DNA of 64,000 nucleotides from Pseudohongiella sp. (GCA_030696315.1 JAUYSM010000111.1:27230-91229), one strand, 5' to 3'. Counted from the first letter of the stretch, positions 9,233 through 19,226 are shown. The notes: generated from the letters alone by a model not told the origin. Made by a program: numbers and translations.

Positions 9233-11266
9233 ATGAAGTTAGTACAAGATTCCCCCCAAAATAAAGCGGCTGCCGTACTGCTTGGCGCAGGGTTTCAGAC
9301 ACCTGGTGAAACCGCCGGCACACAGAAGAAACTCGCGTTTGCTGAGGATTTACGGCAACAGATCAGTGAAGCCGTTGCAGGCAGTCGTATTCGACAGTCC
9401 AGCAATACCCCGAACCACTCAGAAACCACTGCGTCCAATCCGGTGATCGTTGGAGGGAAGCAATCTACTGCGCTCACGACGTCACAGGTTAAAACAGGAG
9501 ACAGTTTTTCTGCCAAAGAAGCGGACAACCTTGCCACTGGTGGCATATCTTTGCCGCAGACTGACCAAAGCTTGCCGATGACACACGTCGAAAGTGATAC
9601 AAACACACGCTACGCTGACGCGTGGTCTGCGGAACTCGAGACTGCACCCTTGGCAATTGATCTCAACACGATGCCATCGTTGCTTGATGCAGTCACCTCC
9701 AACATAGACAGGGATACATCGCCTTTCGGTGCTGGCGATAGCAGCATGGTGCCGGGCAACCCGGCCAGCCAGCTGCTTCCAGCTGCCTGGATGTCCTTGC
9801 AGGACGATACAGCCGCCAGCCATCTGCCCGGCTTGAACCTGATCGCAGACGCCGGACTTTCGGCTTTTGCGGCATCACCGCTGGCGAACCCCTTTGACAT
9901 CAGCACAACCGAACTGAATATGCCTGACCATACCAACAACTTATTGCTGGATGCCGCCTTTGTCTCCGAACAACTGAGCGCGGCAGTGGTAGAGGCGAAC
10001 ACCGCCTCAGCAGTTATGATTGGCAGCCCGGCCGTCACCGATATAGCGCTCCCCGGTACTCAGCACACTGTACAGAGTGAGAATCTTGCTGATGAGATGA
10101 CGGCCCTCAATTTGACTGCAGCCTATGACCTGTCTCTGCCGGATGTAATGCCCGCCAGCCCTTTTGATCCTCTGACGGTTTCCACACCTGATGCACCAGA
10201 CCTCACGCTCGCCTCACGCATTGAAACCGCGTTAAATACTGGGCAAACCGCGACTGTCGCGCCATCTTTACCTGAATTGACGGGTACACAGACAGATAAC
10301 ATTTTAGTGGATGGAATTGAATCGCAAGTAGCGGCGATGCCTTTTGCTCCGCTTAGCCGTAACGCTTTGGCCAATCAACAGGGCAACACCGTCGACAATC
10401 TCTCTGAAGTGGATGCTGAGTTACAAACCAAGGGTCTGGAGCCTGCCAGCAGCGCCTCGACACGGTCTGCTTACGTGAACAGCTTACTGACCAATCTGTT
10501 GGGAACAGCCGCAGATACTTCGACAGCGTCCGGAGCAACGAATACGACTTTGATCCAAAACAACGCGCTTTTGCCTGAAAACCTGGGGACCTCTCTGGAG
10601 GATTTTCTGGGACAAATCAACGGGCTGATTCCAACCAAATCAACGCTGAGCGATCAGCAATTGCTGGCCAGTGTTGGCGTGAATGCCGGTGACCCAGCAT
10701 CCGGTTTACAAGGCGCGTCGCTGTACACGGCAGATCAGCGCTTACAACAAGCCGCTGAGGCACGACTTGCGCACTTACAGGGATTGCAGCAAACAAACGC
10801 ATCTGTTGAAAATGCCACCTCGCGCATGACAGGCACCGGGCTTTCCGGGCTTGATGTGACCTTTGGGCAGCCCGGCTGGGTAGAACGTGTCGGGCGACAA
10901 ATGCTGCTGCAGTCAGCACAAGGCAACAGCAGTGCCCAGATACAACTGGACCCCCCAGAACTTGGCAGCCTCACTATCCGCATTCAGTTGGTTGATCAAT
11001 CCGCCACCGTCAACTTTGTCAGTCCGCATGCCATGGTCAGAGATGCCTTGGAGCAGCAAGCACAGCGTCTTCAGGAGATGTTCAACGAACAAGGCTTGAA
11101 TTTGCGTGATGTCTCAGTGTCAGGCCAATCTGCCAACGCCAGACAACAATCAGAACAGCAGTCACGAGAACAGCCGGGCACAGCTGGCCAGACGGGTGAC
11201 AACCACGAACAAGAAATTGTGTCATCAGCGCACAAGACGATGTCATTGATTGATTATTACGCCTGA
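9233..11266 (+). CDS. fliK: Flagellar hook-length control protein FliK
   Basis: Secreted ruler that sets hook length and switches export specificity (677 residues; family size varies widely). The first 530 or so residues are Ala/Thr/Ser/Asn-rich low-complexity sequence. The conserved Flg_hook domain sits near the C-terminus (GWVERVGRQMLLQS, then LDPPELGSLTIRIQLVD), followed by a Gln/Ser-rich tail. ATG 9233 lies after AAAGGGC. The length predicts a long ruler if the linker is extended; that is inference. Confidence 0.92.
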   Translation: MKLVQDSPQNKAAAVLLGAGFQTPGETAGTQKKLAFAEDLRQQISEAVAGSRIRQSSNTPNHSETTASNPVIVGGKQSTALTTSQVKTGDSFSAKEADNLATGGISLPQTDQSLPMTHVESDTNTRYADAWSAELETAPLAIDLNTMPSLLDAVTSNIDRDTSPFGAGDSSMVPGNPASQLLPAAWMSLQDDTAASHLPGLNLIADAGLSAFAASPLANPFDISTTELNMPDHTNNLLLDAAFVSEQLSAAVVEANTASAVMIGSPAVTDIALPGTQHTVQSENLADEMTALNLTAAYDLSLPDVMPASPFDPLTVSTPDAPDLTLASRIETALNTGQTATVAPSLPELTGTQTDNILVDGIESQVAAMPFAPLSRNALANQQGNTVDNLSEVDAELQTKGLEPASSASTRSAYVNSLLTNLLGTAADTSTASGATNTTLIQNNALLPENLGTSLEDFLGQINGLIPTKSTLSDQQLLASVGVNAGDPASGLQGASLYTADQRLQQAAEARLAHLQGLQQTNASVENATSRMTGTGLSGLDVTFGQPGWVERVGRQMLLQSAQGNSSAQIQLDPPELGSLTIRIQLVDQSATVNFVSPHAMVRDALEQQAQRLQEMFNEQGLNLRDVSVSGQSANARQQSEQQSREQPGTAGQTGDNHEQEIVSSAHKTMSLIDYYA

Positions 11267-11307
11267 GATTGGTGGCCACCTGATGTAAAACTGTCAAAGC
11301 GCTCAGC

Positions 11308-11330
11308 CCCTGAGGTGCAATTCCTCAGGG
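11308..11330 (+). terminator. Hairpin between fliK and fliL
   Basis: CCCTGAGG and CCTCAGGG form a perfect 8-bp stem with a 7-base loop, 42 bases after the fliK stop and upstream of the next sigma54 promoter. There is no T-run after it, so it is at best a Rho-assisted or attenuating terminator. Confidence 0.4.
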
Positions 11331-11444
11331 TGCGCGTCACAAATTTGGCGATTGCATCGCAGAATGATCCTGCAGTTAAACAATTTGATTTACCCGCTAT
11401 TAAAATCTTATCAAAACCATTAACTTAGCGTACTACTTAAAGTA

Positions 11445-11460
11445 TGGCACAAGCTTTGCT
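11445..11460 (+). promoter_or_regulatory. sigma54 promoter of fliLMNOPQR-flhB
   Basis: TGGCACAAGCTTTGCT matches the RpoN consensus at all positions but one, with correct GG-10-GC spacing (11446-11447, 11458-11459). Transcription would start near 11471. The first in-frame ATG of the fliL reading frame (11444) lies inside this site, so it cannot be the start codon on this transcript. Confidence 0.85.
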
Positions 11461-11515
11461 TCTGCCTGTGTATTCTATGTCCGATTATTCTGACAGTTCG
11501 GCGAACGAGGCGGCT

Positions 11516-11998
11516 ATGGCACAAGATGGTGATAAAACTGCAAAAAAAGGCAAAAAGGGCCTGGTCATTGGCGCGCTTGCCGGGGTGTTGGTGTTGGGTG
11601 GAGGTGCCGGCGCGTTTTTGTTTATGGGTGGTGAGCCTGCTGAACCGGTCAGCACTGAACCCGCAGGCCCGGTGCTGGGTCCCGTTCAGTATCTGGAGCT
11701 GGCACCCTCGTTTATCGTGAACTTCCCGCATCAAGGTCGTCAGCGTTTTTTGCAGGCCAGCATCTCTGTTATGAGTCGCGACCCCCAGGCCTTGGAGGCT
11801 GTCACTCAGCACATGCCGGTTGTCAGGCATAATTTGATCAACCTGTTAAATGCACAGATGTTGTTGGTATTTGAAGACCCAACGGGTATTGAACTTCTGC
11901 GCCAATTGGCTACTCAAGAGGTCAAACAGGTGTTGATGCGCGAGATTGGCAGGGAAGGCATCGAAGAAGTGTTGTTTACCAATTTTGTAATGCAATAA
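11516..11998 (+). CDS. fliL: Flagellar basal body-associated protein FliL
   Basis: Inner-membrane protein around the stator that supports motor torque (160 residues from this start; E. coli 154). A short Lys-rich cytoplasmic part precedes one membrane segment (LVIGALAGVLVLGGGAGAFLFM), then the periplasmic FliL domain (YLELAPSFIVNFPHQGRQRFLQASI). The frame is open from 11444, but that ATG lies in the sigma54 promoter. ATG 11477 would leave a leader of only about 6 bases. ATG 11516 has GAGG five bases upstream and is chosen. Confidence 0.9.
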   Translation: MAQDGDKTAKKGKKGLVIGALAGVLVLGGGAGAFLFMGGEPAEPVSTEPAGPVLGPVQYLELAPSFIVNFPHQGRQRFLQASISVMSRDPQALEAVTQHMPVVRHNLINLLNAQMLLVFEDPTGIELLRQLATQEVKQVLMREIGREGIEEVLFTNFVMQ

Positions 11999-12014
11999 AT
12001 CAAAAGAGACTCAC

Positions 12015-12983
12015 ATGCAGGATCTGTTATCACAAGACGAAATTGACGCGTTATTGCATGGTGTTGATGACTCCATGCTTGACCCCGGCCTTGAAGACGA
12101 TGCCGGGTCGGTTCGCCCGTATGATCTGACCACGCAGGATCGCATTGTGCGCGGGCGTATGCCGACCCTCGAAATGATCAATGAACGATTTGCGCGCGGC
12201 ACGCGCATCAGTTTATTCAATTTATTGCGTCGCACCGCAGACGTCTCCATCGGCGGTGTTCAGATCACCAAGTTTGGCGAATACCTTCACACGCTCTATG
12301 TTCCTACCAGTTTGAATCTGGTCAAGTTTCGACCCTTGCGCGGCACAGCATTGATTGTGCTGGATGCCAAGCTGGTGTTTAAGTTGGTCGATAACTATTT
12401 TGGTGGTGATGGACGTCACGCAAAAATTGAAGGCAGGGAATTCACTCCCACAGAACTGCGTGTAGTGCAGATGGTACTGAACCAGATTTTTGCTGATCTT
12501 GGTGAAGCATGGCGTAACGTTTACAAACTCGAATTTGACTACCTGCGCTCGGAAGTCAACCCGGCCATGGCCAATATTGTCAGCCCCAGTGAAGTTGTTG
12601 TGGTCAGCACTTTTCACATAGAGCTCGATGGCGGTGGCGGCGACATTCATATTACCCAACCCTATGCCATGATTGAACCCATACGCGAGCTGCTGGACGC
12701 GGGTATGCAAAGTGATGTAGACGAGCATGATGAACGCTGGGGCAATGCACTGCGCGAGCAAATCAAAGATGCAACCGTCGATTTCACGTGTGATCTGTTT
12801 GAACGCTCCATCACACTGCGGGATGTTGTCGATCTGGAAGCAGGCGATGTGATCCCGATAGAAATGCCGGAAACTGTTGTACTCAAAGCCAATGGTATTC
12901 CGATGTTCAATACACGTATTGGTATGTCAAATGGCAATCTGGCACTGCGCATAGAAGGTGTGCACAGACGTCATCAAAAGTGA
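12015..12983 (+). CDS. fliM: Flagellar motor switch protein FliM
   Basis: C-ring protein that binds phospho-CheY and switches rotation (322 residues; E. coli 334). The N-terminal CheY-binding peptide is present (LLSQDEIDALLHGV). The CheC-like middle domain follows, and the C-terminal SpoA domain ends in LALRIEGV. The start ATG follows an AAAGAG ribosome binding site. Confidence 0.96.
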   Translation: MQDLLSQDEIDALLHGVDDSMLDPGLEDDAGSVRPYDLTTQDRIVRGRMPTLEMINERFARGTRISLFNLLRRTADVSIGGVQITKFGEYLHTLYVPTSLNLVKFRPLRGTALIVLDAKLVFKLVDNYFGGDGRHAKIEGREFTPTELRVVQMVLNQIFADLGEAWRNVYKLEFDYLRSEVNPAMANIVSPSEVVVVSTFHIELDGGGGDIHITQPYAMIEPIRELLDAGMQSDVDEHDERWGNALREQIKDATVDFTCDLFERSITLRDVVDLEAGDVIPIEMPETVVLKANGIPMFNTRIGMSNGNLALRIEGVHRRHQK

Positions 12984-13033
12984 ACTGGCAGCTCAAAACA
13001 AATTACGCATAAATGAATTAACGAGGAAACATG

Positions 13034-13387
13034 ATGAGTGACGACAAGGCGATGGCAGATGAGTGGGCAGCAGCGATGGAGGAAGATGCGTTTTCCAAAT
13101 CGGCTGATGCTGACAAAAAAACCAGAGCGCCGGATCTGGATGTCATTCTGGATATCCCAGTGCGCATCTCTATGGAAGTTGGCAGTACTGCCATAACCAT
13201 ACGAAATTTATTACAGCTGAATCAGGGTTCTGTCATTGAACTTGACCGCTTGGCGGGGGAACCATTAGATGTATTGGTTAATGGTACTTTGATTGCCCAC
13301 GGTGAGGTGGTGGTTGTGAACGACAAGTTTGGTATTCGCATGACGGATGTCATCAGCCCCTCTGAACGCATCAAGAAGTTGCGTTAA
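13034..13387 (+). CDS. fliN: Flagellar motor switch protein FliN
   Basis: SpoA-domain protein of the lower C ring (117 residues; E. coli 137). An acidic N-terminal tail of about 45 residues precedes the SpoA fold (LDVILDIPVRISMEVGS; LLQLNQGSVIELDRLAGEPLDVLVNGTLIA in two stretches). Tandem ATGs lie at 13031 and 13034. GAGG at 13023-13026 is better spaced for the second. Confidence 0.95.
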   Translation: MSDDKAMADEWAAAMEEDAFSKSADADKKTRAPDLDVILDIPVRISMEVGSTAITIRNLLQLNQGSVIELDRLAGEPLDVLVNGTLIAHGEVVVVNDKFGIRMTDVISPSERIKKLR

Positions 13388-13389
13388 TC

Positions 13390-13797
13390 ATGGCGGAATT
13401 AACAACTGCCGGCGAAACCCTTGAACCTGTTTCTTTACTTGGCGCGGGTGGTGCAAGCGCGGTAGGCCAAACCTTACTTTGGTTATTGCTTGTTGTCGGA
13501 TTGATCCTGCTGCTGGCCTGGCTTGCCAGACGCATTGGTGGTTTACAGATGCAAAATGCTGGCGCCATCAAAATGCTGAGCATGTTGCCCGTTGGCAATA
13601 AAGAACGCATAGCACTGGTGCAGGTGGGCGATAAACAACTGTTGATTGGCATTGCACCCGGGCGCGTCAATACACTGCACGTATTTGAGCAGGCTGTCAT
13701 CAACACGGATGTTGCGGCAAACCAGAGCGCAGAAATCCCCGGAAAACAATCGTTTCAACAAATACTACTGAACACTGTGACAGGGAAACGCTTGTGA
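13390..13797 (+). CDS. fliO: Flagellar export assembly protein FliO
   Basis: Membrane protein that helps assemble the FliP ring of the export gate (135 residues). One strong membrane segment lies at about 25-45 ([19 protein letters not shown]), followed by the cytoplasmic FliO domain ([29 protein letters not shown] in parts). It starts 2 bases after fliN and overlaps fliP by 4 bases. Confidence 0.92.
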   Translation: MAELTTAGETLEPVSLLGAGGASAVGQTLLWLLLVVGLILLLAWLARRIGGLQMQNAGAIKMLSMLPVGNKERIALVQVGDKQLLIGIAPGRVNTLHVFEQAVINTDVAANQSAEIPGKQSFQQILLNTVTGKRL

Positions 13798-14579
13798 TAC
13801 AGAAACTGATCCTGACCCTGTGCGCGCTGCTGTTGTCCACATCCCTGATCGCGCAAGACACTACCACCATCAGCACACTGCCAGAGGCACAAAACCTCGT
13901 GACCGGCATTCCGGCGTTGTCCGTCACCACCGGTGCCGACGGCGGACAACAATACACGGTCTCGCTGCAAATCCTGGCCATCATGACCGCGCTGACACTG
14001 TTGCCCGCGTTGGCCATGATGATGACGTCGTTTACAAGAATTATTGTGGTATTCGCCATTTTGAGACAGGCATTAGGGCTGCAACAGACACCCTCCAACC
14101 AGATTTTGCTGGGTCTTGCGCTGTTTTTGTCGATATTCATCATGACGCCGGTTTTCCAGCAGTTAAACGAAACAGCCATTCAGCCTTACATCAATGAAGA
14201 AATATCCGCACAGGAAGCATTAACTCTGGCCGAAATCCCATTTCGCACCTTTATGTCAGCACAGACTCGCGAATCCGACCTTCAGTTGTTCCTGGAACTT
14301 TCAGACACACCGGAAGTTGCCAGTATCGACGAGGTGCCCATTACTGTTTTGATTCCGGCATTTGTGACCAGCGAATTAAAAACTGCGTTTCAGATCGGGT
14401 TCCTGCTGTTCATTCCGTTTTTGGTGATCGACCTGGTCGTCGCCAGCGTGTTGATGGCGATGGGCATGATGATGTTGTCACCCATCATCATTTCGCTGCC
14501 TTTCAAGATCATGCTGTTTGTGTTGATTGACGGCTGGGCCATGGTGATAGGCACGTTGGCAATGAGTTTTGGAGTCTGA
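13794..14579 (+). CDS. fliP: Flagellar export gate protein FliP
   Basis: Core of the export gate pore (261 residues). A cleavable signal peptide (about 1-21, ending in LIAQ) is typical of FliP. Four membrane segments and conserved motifs follow, including [33 protein letters not shown] and [22 protein letters not shown]. The GTG start overlaps the fliO stop (GTGA). Confidence 0.96.
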   Translation: MIQKLILTLCALLLSTSLIAQDTTTISTLPEAQNLVTGIPALSVTTGADGGQQYTVSLQILAIMTALTLLPALAMMMTSFTRIIVVFAILRQALGLQQTPSNQILLGLALFLSIFIMTPVFQQLNETAIQPYINEEISAQEALTLAEIPFRTFMSAQTRESDLQLFLELSDTPEVASIDEVPITVLIPAFVTSELKTAFQIGFLLFIPFLVIDLVVASVLMAMGMMMLSPIIISLPFKIMLFVLIDGWAMVIGTLAMSFGV

Positions 14580-14581
14580 CC

Positions 14582-14854
14582 ATGATGACACCCGATGTTG
14601 CAGTAGGTATCTGGCGCGAAGCGATGTGGCTGATAGTGTTACTCGTGGCGGTTATTGTAATGCCAAGTCTACTGATTGGACTGGTGATCAGTACCTTCCA
14701 GGCGGCCACACAGATTAACGAACAAACCTTGAGCTTTTTGCCTCGTCTGTTGGTCACTCTGATTGTGATCATCATTACCGGCCCATGGTTGCTGCGCCGA
14801 ATTATGGATTACACAGAACAGTTGGTTCTGAGTATTCCGTTTTTGGTTGGGTAA
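14582..14854 (+). CDS. fliQ: Flagellar export gate protein FliQ
   Basis: Small two-helix membrane protein of the export gate (90 residues; E. coli 89). Membrane segments lie at about 15-35 and 55-75, with the conserved LVISTFQAATQINEQTL between them. GGAG at 14571-14574 is 7 bases before ATG 14582; a second ATG follows directly. Confidence 0.95.
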   Translation: MMTPDVAVGIWREAMWLIVLLVAVIVMPSLLIGLVISTFQAATQINEQTLSFLPRLLVTLIVIIITGPWLLRRIMDYTEQLVLSIPFLVG

Positions 14855-14859
14855 GCAAA

Positions 14860-15633
14860 GTGATCAGTTATACCGAAGCCGAAATTGGTGCGCTGGTGGG
14901 CAGCTTCCTTTGGCCTTTGTTCAGAATCATGGGCTTTTTCCTGGCAGCACCGGTGGTGGGTTCGAATTTTGTACCGGCCCGCGTACGTCTCATTCTGGCG
15001 TTAGCTGTATCGATCCTGATAGCGCCAAGTTTACCCGACGTACCTGAAGTCCCGGCTCTGTCGGTCCCAGCATTTCTGATTGTGTTGCAACAGGTACTGA
15101 TTGGGTTTGCGCTGGGTTTCTTCATGCAGATGGTGTTTCAGATATTTATTGTGCTCGGACAGTTGATTGCCATGCAGATGGGTCTTGGTTTCGCGTCCAT
15201 GGTTGATCCAACCAACGGCATCAATGTGGCGATTCTGAGTAGCTTCTATATGATGTTTGTCACCATGTTGTTTGTCCTGTTCGATGGGCATCTGGTTATG
15301 ATTTCAGTGATTGCCGAGAGTTTTGAACAGATTCCCATCAGCAGCACGGCCGTAGACAGAGATATTTATTATAGACTTATCAGCACGATAAGCTGGGTAT
15401 TCTCAAGTGCTTTGTTACTTGCATTGCCCGCGCTGACAGCCTTGCTGATCACCAACTTTGCGTTTGGCATTATGACCCGTGCAGCACCACAAATGAATAT
15501 TTTTGCCTTGGGCTTTCCGGTTGCGTTGATGTTCGGCTTGTTTATCATCTGGATGACCATGGGTTATTTCGAAGAAATTTCACGCACAGTGTTTACCGAC
15601 ATGTTTATCCGCATGCGCGCACTGCTTAACTGA
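14860..15633 (+). CDS. fliR: Flagellar export gate protein FliR
   Basis: Polytopic export gate protein (257 residues; E. coli 261), with motifs GSFLWPLFRIMGFFLAAP and GLGFASMVDPTNGI. The frame is open upstream into fliQ (to 14785). The first start codon after the fliQ stop is GTG 14860, 5 bases downstream, and it gives the expected length. The next in-frame ATG would remove the first conserved helix, so GTG is chosen despite a weak ribosome binding site. Confidence 0.92.
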   Translation: MISYTEAEIGALVGSFLWPLFRIMGFFLAAPVVGSNFVPARVRLILALAVSILIAPSLPDVPEVPALSVPAFLIVLQQVLIGFALGFFMQMVFQIFIVLGQLIAMQMGLGFASMVDPTNGINVAILSSFYMMFVTMLFVLFDGHLVMISVIAESFEQIPISSTAVDRDIYYRLISTISWVFSSALLLALPALTALLITNFAFGIMTRAAPQMNIFALGFPVALMFGLFIIWMTMGYFEEISRTVFTDMFIRMRALLN

Positions 15634-15652
15634 CTTGAGGAGCTGTTAAATC

Positions 15653-16786
15653 ATGGCTGAAGAAGACTCCTCGTCGGAAAAGTCGCAAGAACCCACCTCC
15701 AAACGCCTTGAACAAGCAAAAGAGGACGGTGACACCGTTCGCTCCCGCGAACTTAACACCATGGCGATCCTGTTAGCCGGCAGTGGCGCTTTGTTAATTT
15801 TTGGCGGATTCATGATTGAATCCATGCGCAGCATCATGGTCTATAACTTTTCGTTTGACCGCAGTCAGATATTTGACACCAGTGCGATGTTACAACACCT
15901 GGAAGTGGCAATTATGGAAGGCCTCAGATCGCTGGGCCCCATATTTATCGTGTTACTAATTGCCGCCATTCTGGGTCCCATCTCATTGGGTGGCTGGAAC
16001 ATGACATTCAAGGCGGTGATGCCCAAAGCCAATCGTATGGATCCGATGGCAGGGCTCAAACGCATGTTTGGCAGCAAAGCCTTGGTAGAACTGGCCAAAG
16101 CAGCTGGCAAAGTGCTGGTGGTCGCAGCCATCGCGCTGCTTATTTTTGTGCTCAACACCGACCGCATCATGCAGATCTATTCCGAACCGATTTTGCCTGC
16201 CATGCAGCACACATTGTCCATTCTGGGATGGTCAGTGCTGGGAATGTCCTGCGCGATGATCCTGATCACGCTGATTGATGTGCCGTTCCAGATACACTCG
16301 CACACCCAGAAACTCAAGATGACCTTGCAACAGGTCAAAGATGAAATGAAGGATTCCGAAGGTAAACCGGAGGTCAAACAACGTATTCGTCAACTGCAGT
16401 ATCAGATGACACAAAATCGCATGATGTCGAACCTGCCTCAGGCTGATGTCATCATCACTAACCCTGAACATTACTCTGTCGCACTGAAGTACCAACAAGG
16501 GGGTGATGGGGCTCCGGTTTTGTTAGCCAAGGGAGTTGACTTGATTGCGATGAAAATTCGGGAAGTTGCCCGGCTTAATAACATCACCATCGTCGAGTCA
16601 CCCGTGCTTGCCCGCGCCATTTTTTACAATACCCGTCTGGATGAAGAAATCCCGGAAGGACTGTACAAAGCGGTTGCCCAGGTACTTGCCTATGTCTTCC
16701 AACTCCGACAATACAAACCTGGTAAAGGACCAAAACCCGTCCTCAGTAAAGACCTGCAAGTGCCTGAGGACTTGCGTCACGATTAA
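15653..16786 (+). CDS. flhB: Flagellar export switch protein FlhB
   Basis: Export gate protein that cleaves itself to switch from hook to filament substrates (377 residues; E. coli 382). Four membrane segments lie between about 35 and 210, followed by the cytoplasmic domain. The autocleavage site reads NPEH at 270-273, where E. coli FlhB has NPTH. The cleaved Asn-Pro bond and the His are intact. GAGGAG precedes the ATG. A gap of 275 bases to flhA follows. Confidence 0.95.
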   Translation: MAEEDSSSEKSQEPTSKRLEQAKEDGDTVRSRELNTMAILLAGSGALLIFGGFMIESMRSIMVYNFSFDRSQIFDTSAMLQHLEVAIMEGLRSLGPIFIVLLIAAILGPISLGGWNMTFKAVMPKANRMDPMAGLKRMFGSKALVELAKAAGKVLVVAAIALLIFVLNTDRIMQIYSEPILPAMQHTLSILGWSVLGMSCAMILITLIDVPFQIHSHTQKLKMTLQQVKDEMKDSEGKPEVKQRIRQLQYQMTQNRMMSNLPQADVIITNPEHYSVALKYQQGGDGAPVLLAKGVDLIAMKIREVARLNNITIVESPVLARAIFYNTRLDEEIPEGLYKAVAQVLAYVFQLRQYKPGKGPKPVLSKDLQVPEDLRHD

Positions 16787-16909
16787 AACTGCACCCCCCC
16801 GACATCTCCGCTTTGATGTTGATAGATTGCGCCTTCAACACCCTGCAAGCCATTGTTTTTATTAACCCGACCCCGTTATCTCAATTTATTTTTGCCTTTG
16901 ATTGAAAGT

Positions 16910-16950
16910 GTGCACGACTTTTGCAGAGTACCTGTTGGGCACGCTGTTTT
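16910..16950 (+). promoter_or_regulatory. Possible degenerate sigma54 sites before flhA
   Basis: The 275-base gap between flhB and flhA holds two imperfect RpoN-like sites. GTGCACGACTTTTGCA (16910-16925) has an intact GC element but TG in place of GG. GGGCACGCTGTTTTCT, about 25 bases downstream, has GG but lacks GC. Neither is convincing alone. The rest of the gap is T-rich with no gene or strong hairpin seen. Confidence 0.25.
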
Positions 16951-17061
16951 CTGATGTTTTTTTAACAAACAGCGTCAAGAATTTGGTGAACAGGTCCGTT
17001 TTTTCTGTTGCAGCGTCGAAACCCTGACGCTTCCATAAAAACGACCACAACTCAGTCAAAA

Positions 17062-19209
17062 ATGGCATCAACCATGAATTTGGGCAGTAATCTGGATCGT
17101 ACAAATCTACTGAGCAACGCCAGGAATATCACCCAGGGCAATCTGGGTATCCCGCTGTTGCTGTTGGTCATTCTTGGCATGATGACTCTGCCAGTGCCTC
17201 CCATTCTGCTGGACATATTTTTCACTTTTAACATCACGATTGCACTGGTAGTTCTCAGCGTGTCTGTCTACGCCATGCGCCCGCTGGATTTTGCAGTTTT
17301 TCCAACCATTCTTCTGGTATCAACACTGCTAAGACTGGCATTAAACGTGGCATCAACCCGGGTGGTGCTGCTGAATGGACACGAAGGTGGGGCAGCCGCT
17401 GGCAAAGTCATCGAGTCCTTTGGCGAAGTAGTTATTGGTGGCAATTACGCAGTCGGTTTGATTGTGTTTCTGATCCTGGTGATTATCAACTTTGTGGTTG
17501 TCACCAAAGGCGCAGGCCGAATCGCCGAGGTCAGTGCGCGCTTCACGCTGGATGCGATGCCTGGCAAACAGATGGCGGTAGATGCAGACCTGAACGCAGG
17601 TGTGATTGATCAGGAGCAGGCGCGCAAACGTCGCAGCGAAATCACGCAGGAGGCCGATTTTTATGGCTCCATGGACGGTGCCAGTAAATTTGTAAAGGGT
17701 GATGCTGTCGCGGGTATTTTGATCCTTGTCATCAACATGGTGGGTGGTCTTGGCATCGGCATGATGCAACACGGGCTGGATTTTGCGACAGCAGCGGAGC
17801 GATACGCGCTGCTGACTATCGGTGATGGTCTGGTGGCACAAATTCCTGCGCTTATTTTGTCGACTGCCGCAGCAATCATGGTGACGCGCAGCAATACCAG
17901 CGAAATGATGGGCGCCCAGGTAATCGGTCAAATGTTTGCTACGCCCCGATCTTTGGGTGTGGCGGCAGGCATCCTGTTTGTAATGGGCATTGTGCCCGGC
18001 ATGCCTCACCTCGCTTTTTTGGCGCTGGCATTGGCGGCAGCCGCGGGCTCCGTTGCGATTTACTTCAAACACAAAATTATCCCAACTCCGCCAGAACAGG
18101 TTATTGCTGAGAAGGCGGCGCAAGAGGCCAAAACCAAAGCAACTGAGCAGGAACTGGGCTGGAGTGATGTAACACCTGTTGATGTTGTTGGCCTGGAAGT
18201 GGGATACCGGCTTATCCCCTTGGTGGACAAAAATCAGGGCGGCCAGCTGCTTGGACGCATCAAAGGCATCCGCAAGAAACTCTCACAGGATCTCGGTTTC
18301 CTGGTGCCATCTGTCCACATTCGCGACAACCTCGATCTGCAACCCAACGAATATCGCATCAATCTGATGGGTGTAAACATTGGAGGCGCCGAGATTTATC
18401 CGGAGCGAGAGATGGCAATCAATCCAGGTCAGGTTTATGGCAGAGCGCAAGGTATTTCCGCCAAAGATCCGGCGTTTGGCCTGGAAGCAATCTGGATAGA
18501 ACCGAGCCAGCGCGAGCACGTTCAAGCGCTTGGATATACCGTTGTAGATGCCAGCACGGTCGTTGCAACACACATGAATACCTTGCTGCAAAAACACGCG
18601 CATGAACTGTTGGGACATGATGAAGTTCACGAGCTGTTAGCCATGCTTGGCAAGACTTCCAAAAAGCTGGCGGAAGAACTTCCGACGCTGATCAATCCCA
18701 ATATTCTGCGCAAAGTCCTGCAAAACCTGCTGCAAGAGGGCATCCCCGTCAAAGATATGCGCAGTATCGGCGAAGCGCTCGCGATGACATCGTCAAAGAC
18801 CATGGATTCGGTGTCATTGACCTCTGCGGTGCGTGTTGCGCTAGCCCGAGTGATCATTCAAGGCATCTACGGCACCCGCGCAGAATTGCCAGTGATGACA
18901 CTTGATCCACAACTGGAACAGATTTTGCTTAAAGCAGTACAACAGTCATCACAACATGCGGAAGCGGCAAGTTCAGATGACAGCGTCGTCATAGAACCCG
19001 GTATTGCAGAACGCTTACAGCAAGCATTGGTTCAGGCCGCGCAGCGGCAGGAAATTGCCGGCAACCCAGCTGTTTTACTGGTTGGAGCACCGCTCAGACC
19101 ATTGTTGTCGCGGTTTGTACGTTTCACCTTAAGCGGCATCAAAGTGCTTTCGTACCAGGAAATACCAGATAACAAACAGATCACCATCGTTGCGACCATC
19201 GGTCAGTAG
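17062..19209 (+). CDS. flhA: Flagellar export gate protein FlhA
   Basis: Large export gate subunit, a nonameric ring receiving chaperone-substrate complexes (715 residues; E. coli 692). Eight membrane segments fill about the first 340 residues, with the FHIPEP-type loop motifs (RPLDFAVFPTILLVSTLLRLALNVASTR in part; DAMPGKQMAVDADL). A soluble C-terminal domain follows. The frame is open from TTG 17008. ATG 17062 is chosen on family length, and ATG 17074 is also possible. No start has a good ribosome binding site. Confidence 0.94.
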   Translation: MASTMNLGSNLDRTNLLSNARNITQGNLGIPLLLLVILGMMTLPVPPILLDIFFTFNITIALVVLSVSVYAMRPLDFAVFPTILLVSTLLRLALNVASTRVVLLNGHEGGAAAGKVIESFGEVVIGGNYAVGLIVFLILVIINFVVVTKGAGRIAEVSARFTLDAMPGKQMAVDADLNAGVIDQEQARKRRSEITQEADFYGSMDGASKFVKGDAVAGILILVINMVGGLGIGMMQHGLDFATAAERYALLTIGDGLVAQIPALILSTAAAIMVTRSNTSEMMGAQVIGQMFATPRSLGVAAGILFVMGIVPGMPHLAFLALALAAAAGSVAIYFKHKIIPTPPEQVIAEKAAQEAKTKATEQELGWSDVTPVDVVGLEVGYRLIPLVDKNQGGQLLGRIKGIRKKLSQDLGFLVPSVHIRDNLDLQPNEYRINLMGVNIGGAEIYPEREMAINPGQVYGRAQGISAKDPAFGLEAIWIEPSQREHVQALGYTVVDASTVVATHMNTLLQKHAHELLGHDEVHELLAMLGKTSKKLAEELPTLINPNILRKVLQNLLQEGIPVKDMRSIGEALAMTSSKTMDSVSLTSAVRVALARVIIQGIYGTRAELPVMTLDPQLEQILLKAVQQSSQHAEAASSDDSVVIEPGIAERLQQALVQAAQRQEIAGNPAVLLVGAPLRPLLSRFVRFTLSGIKVLSYQEIPDNKQITIVATIGQ

Positions 19210-19226
19210 GTCAAAAGGAAAATATC

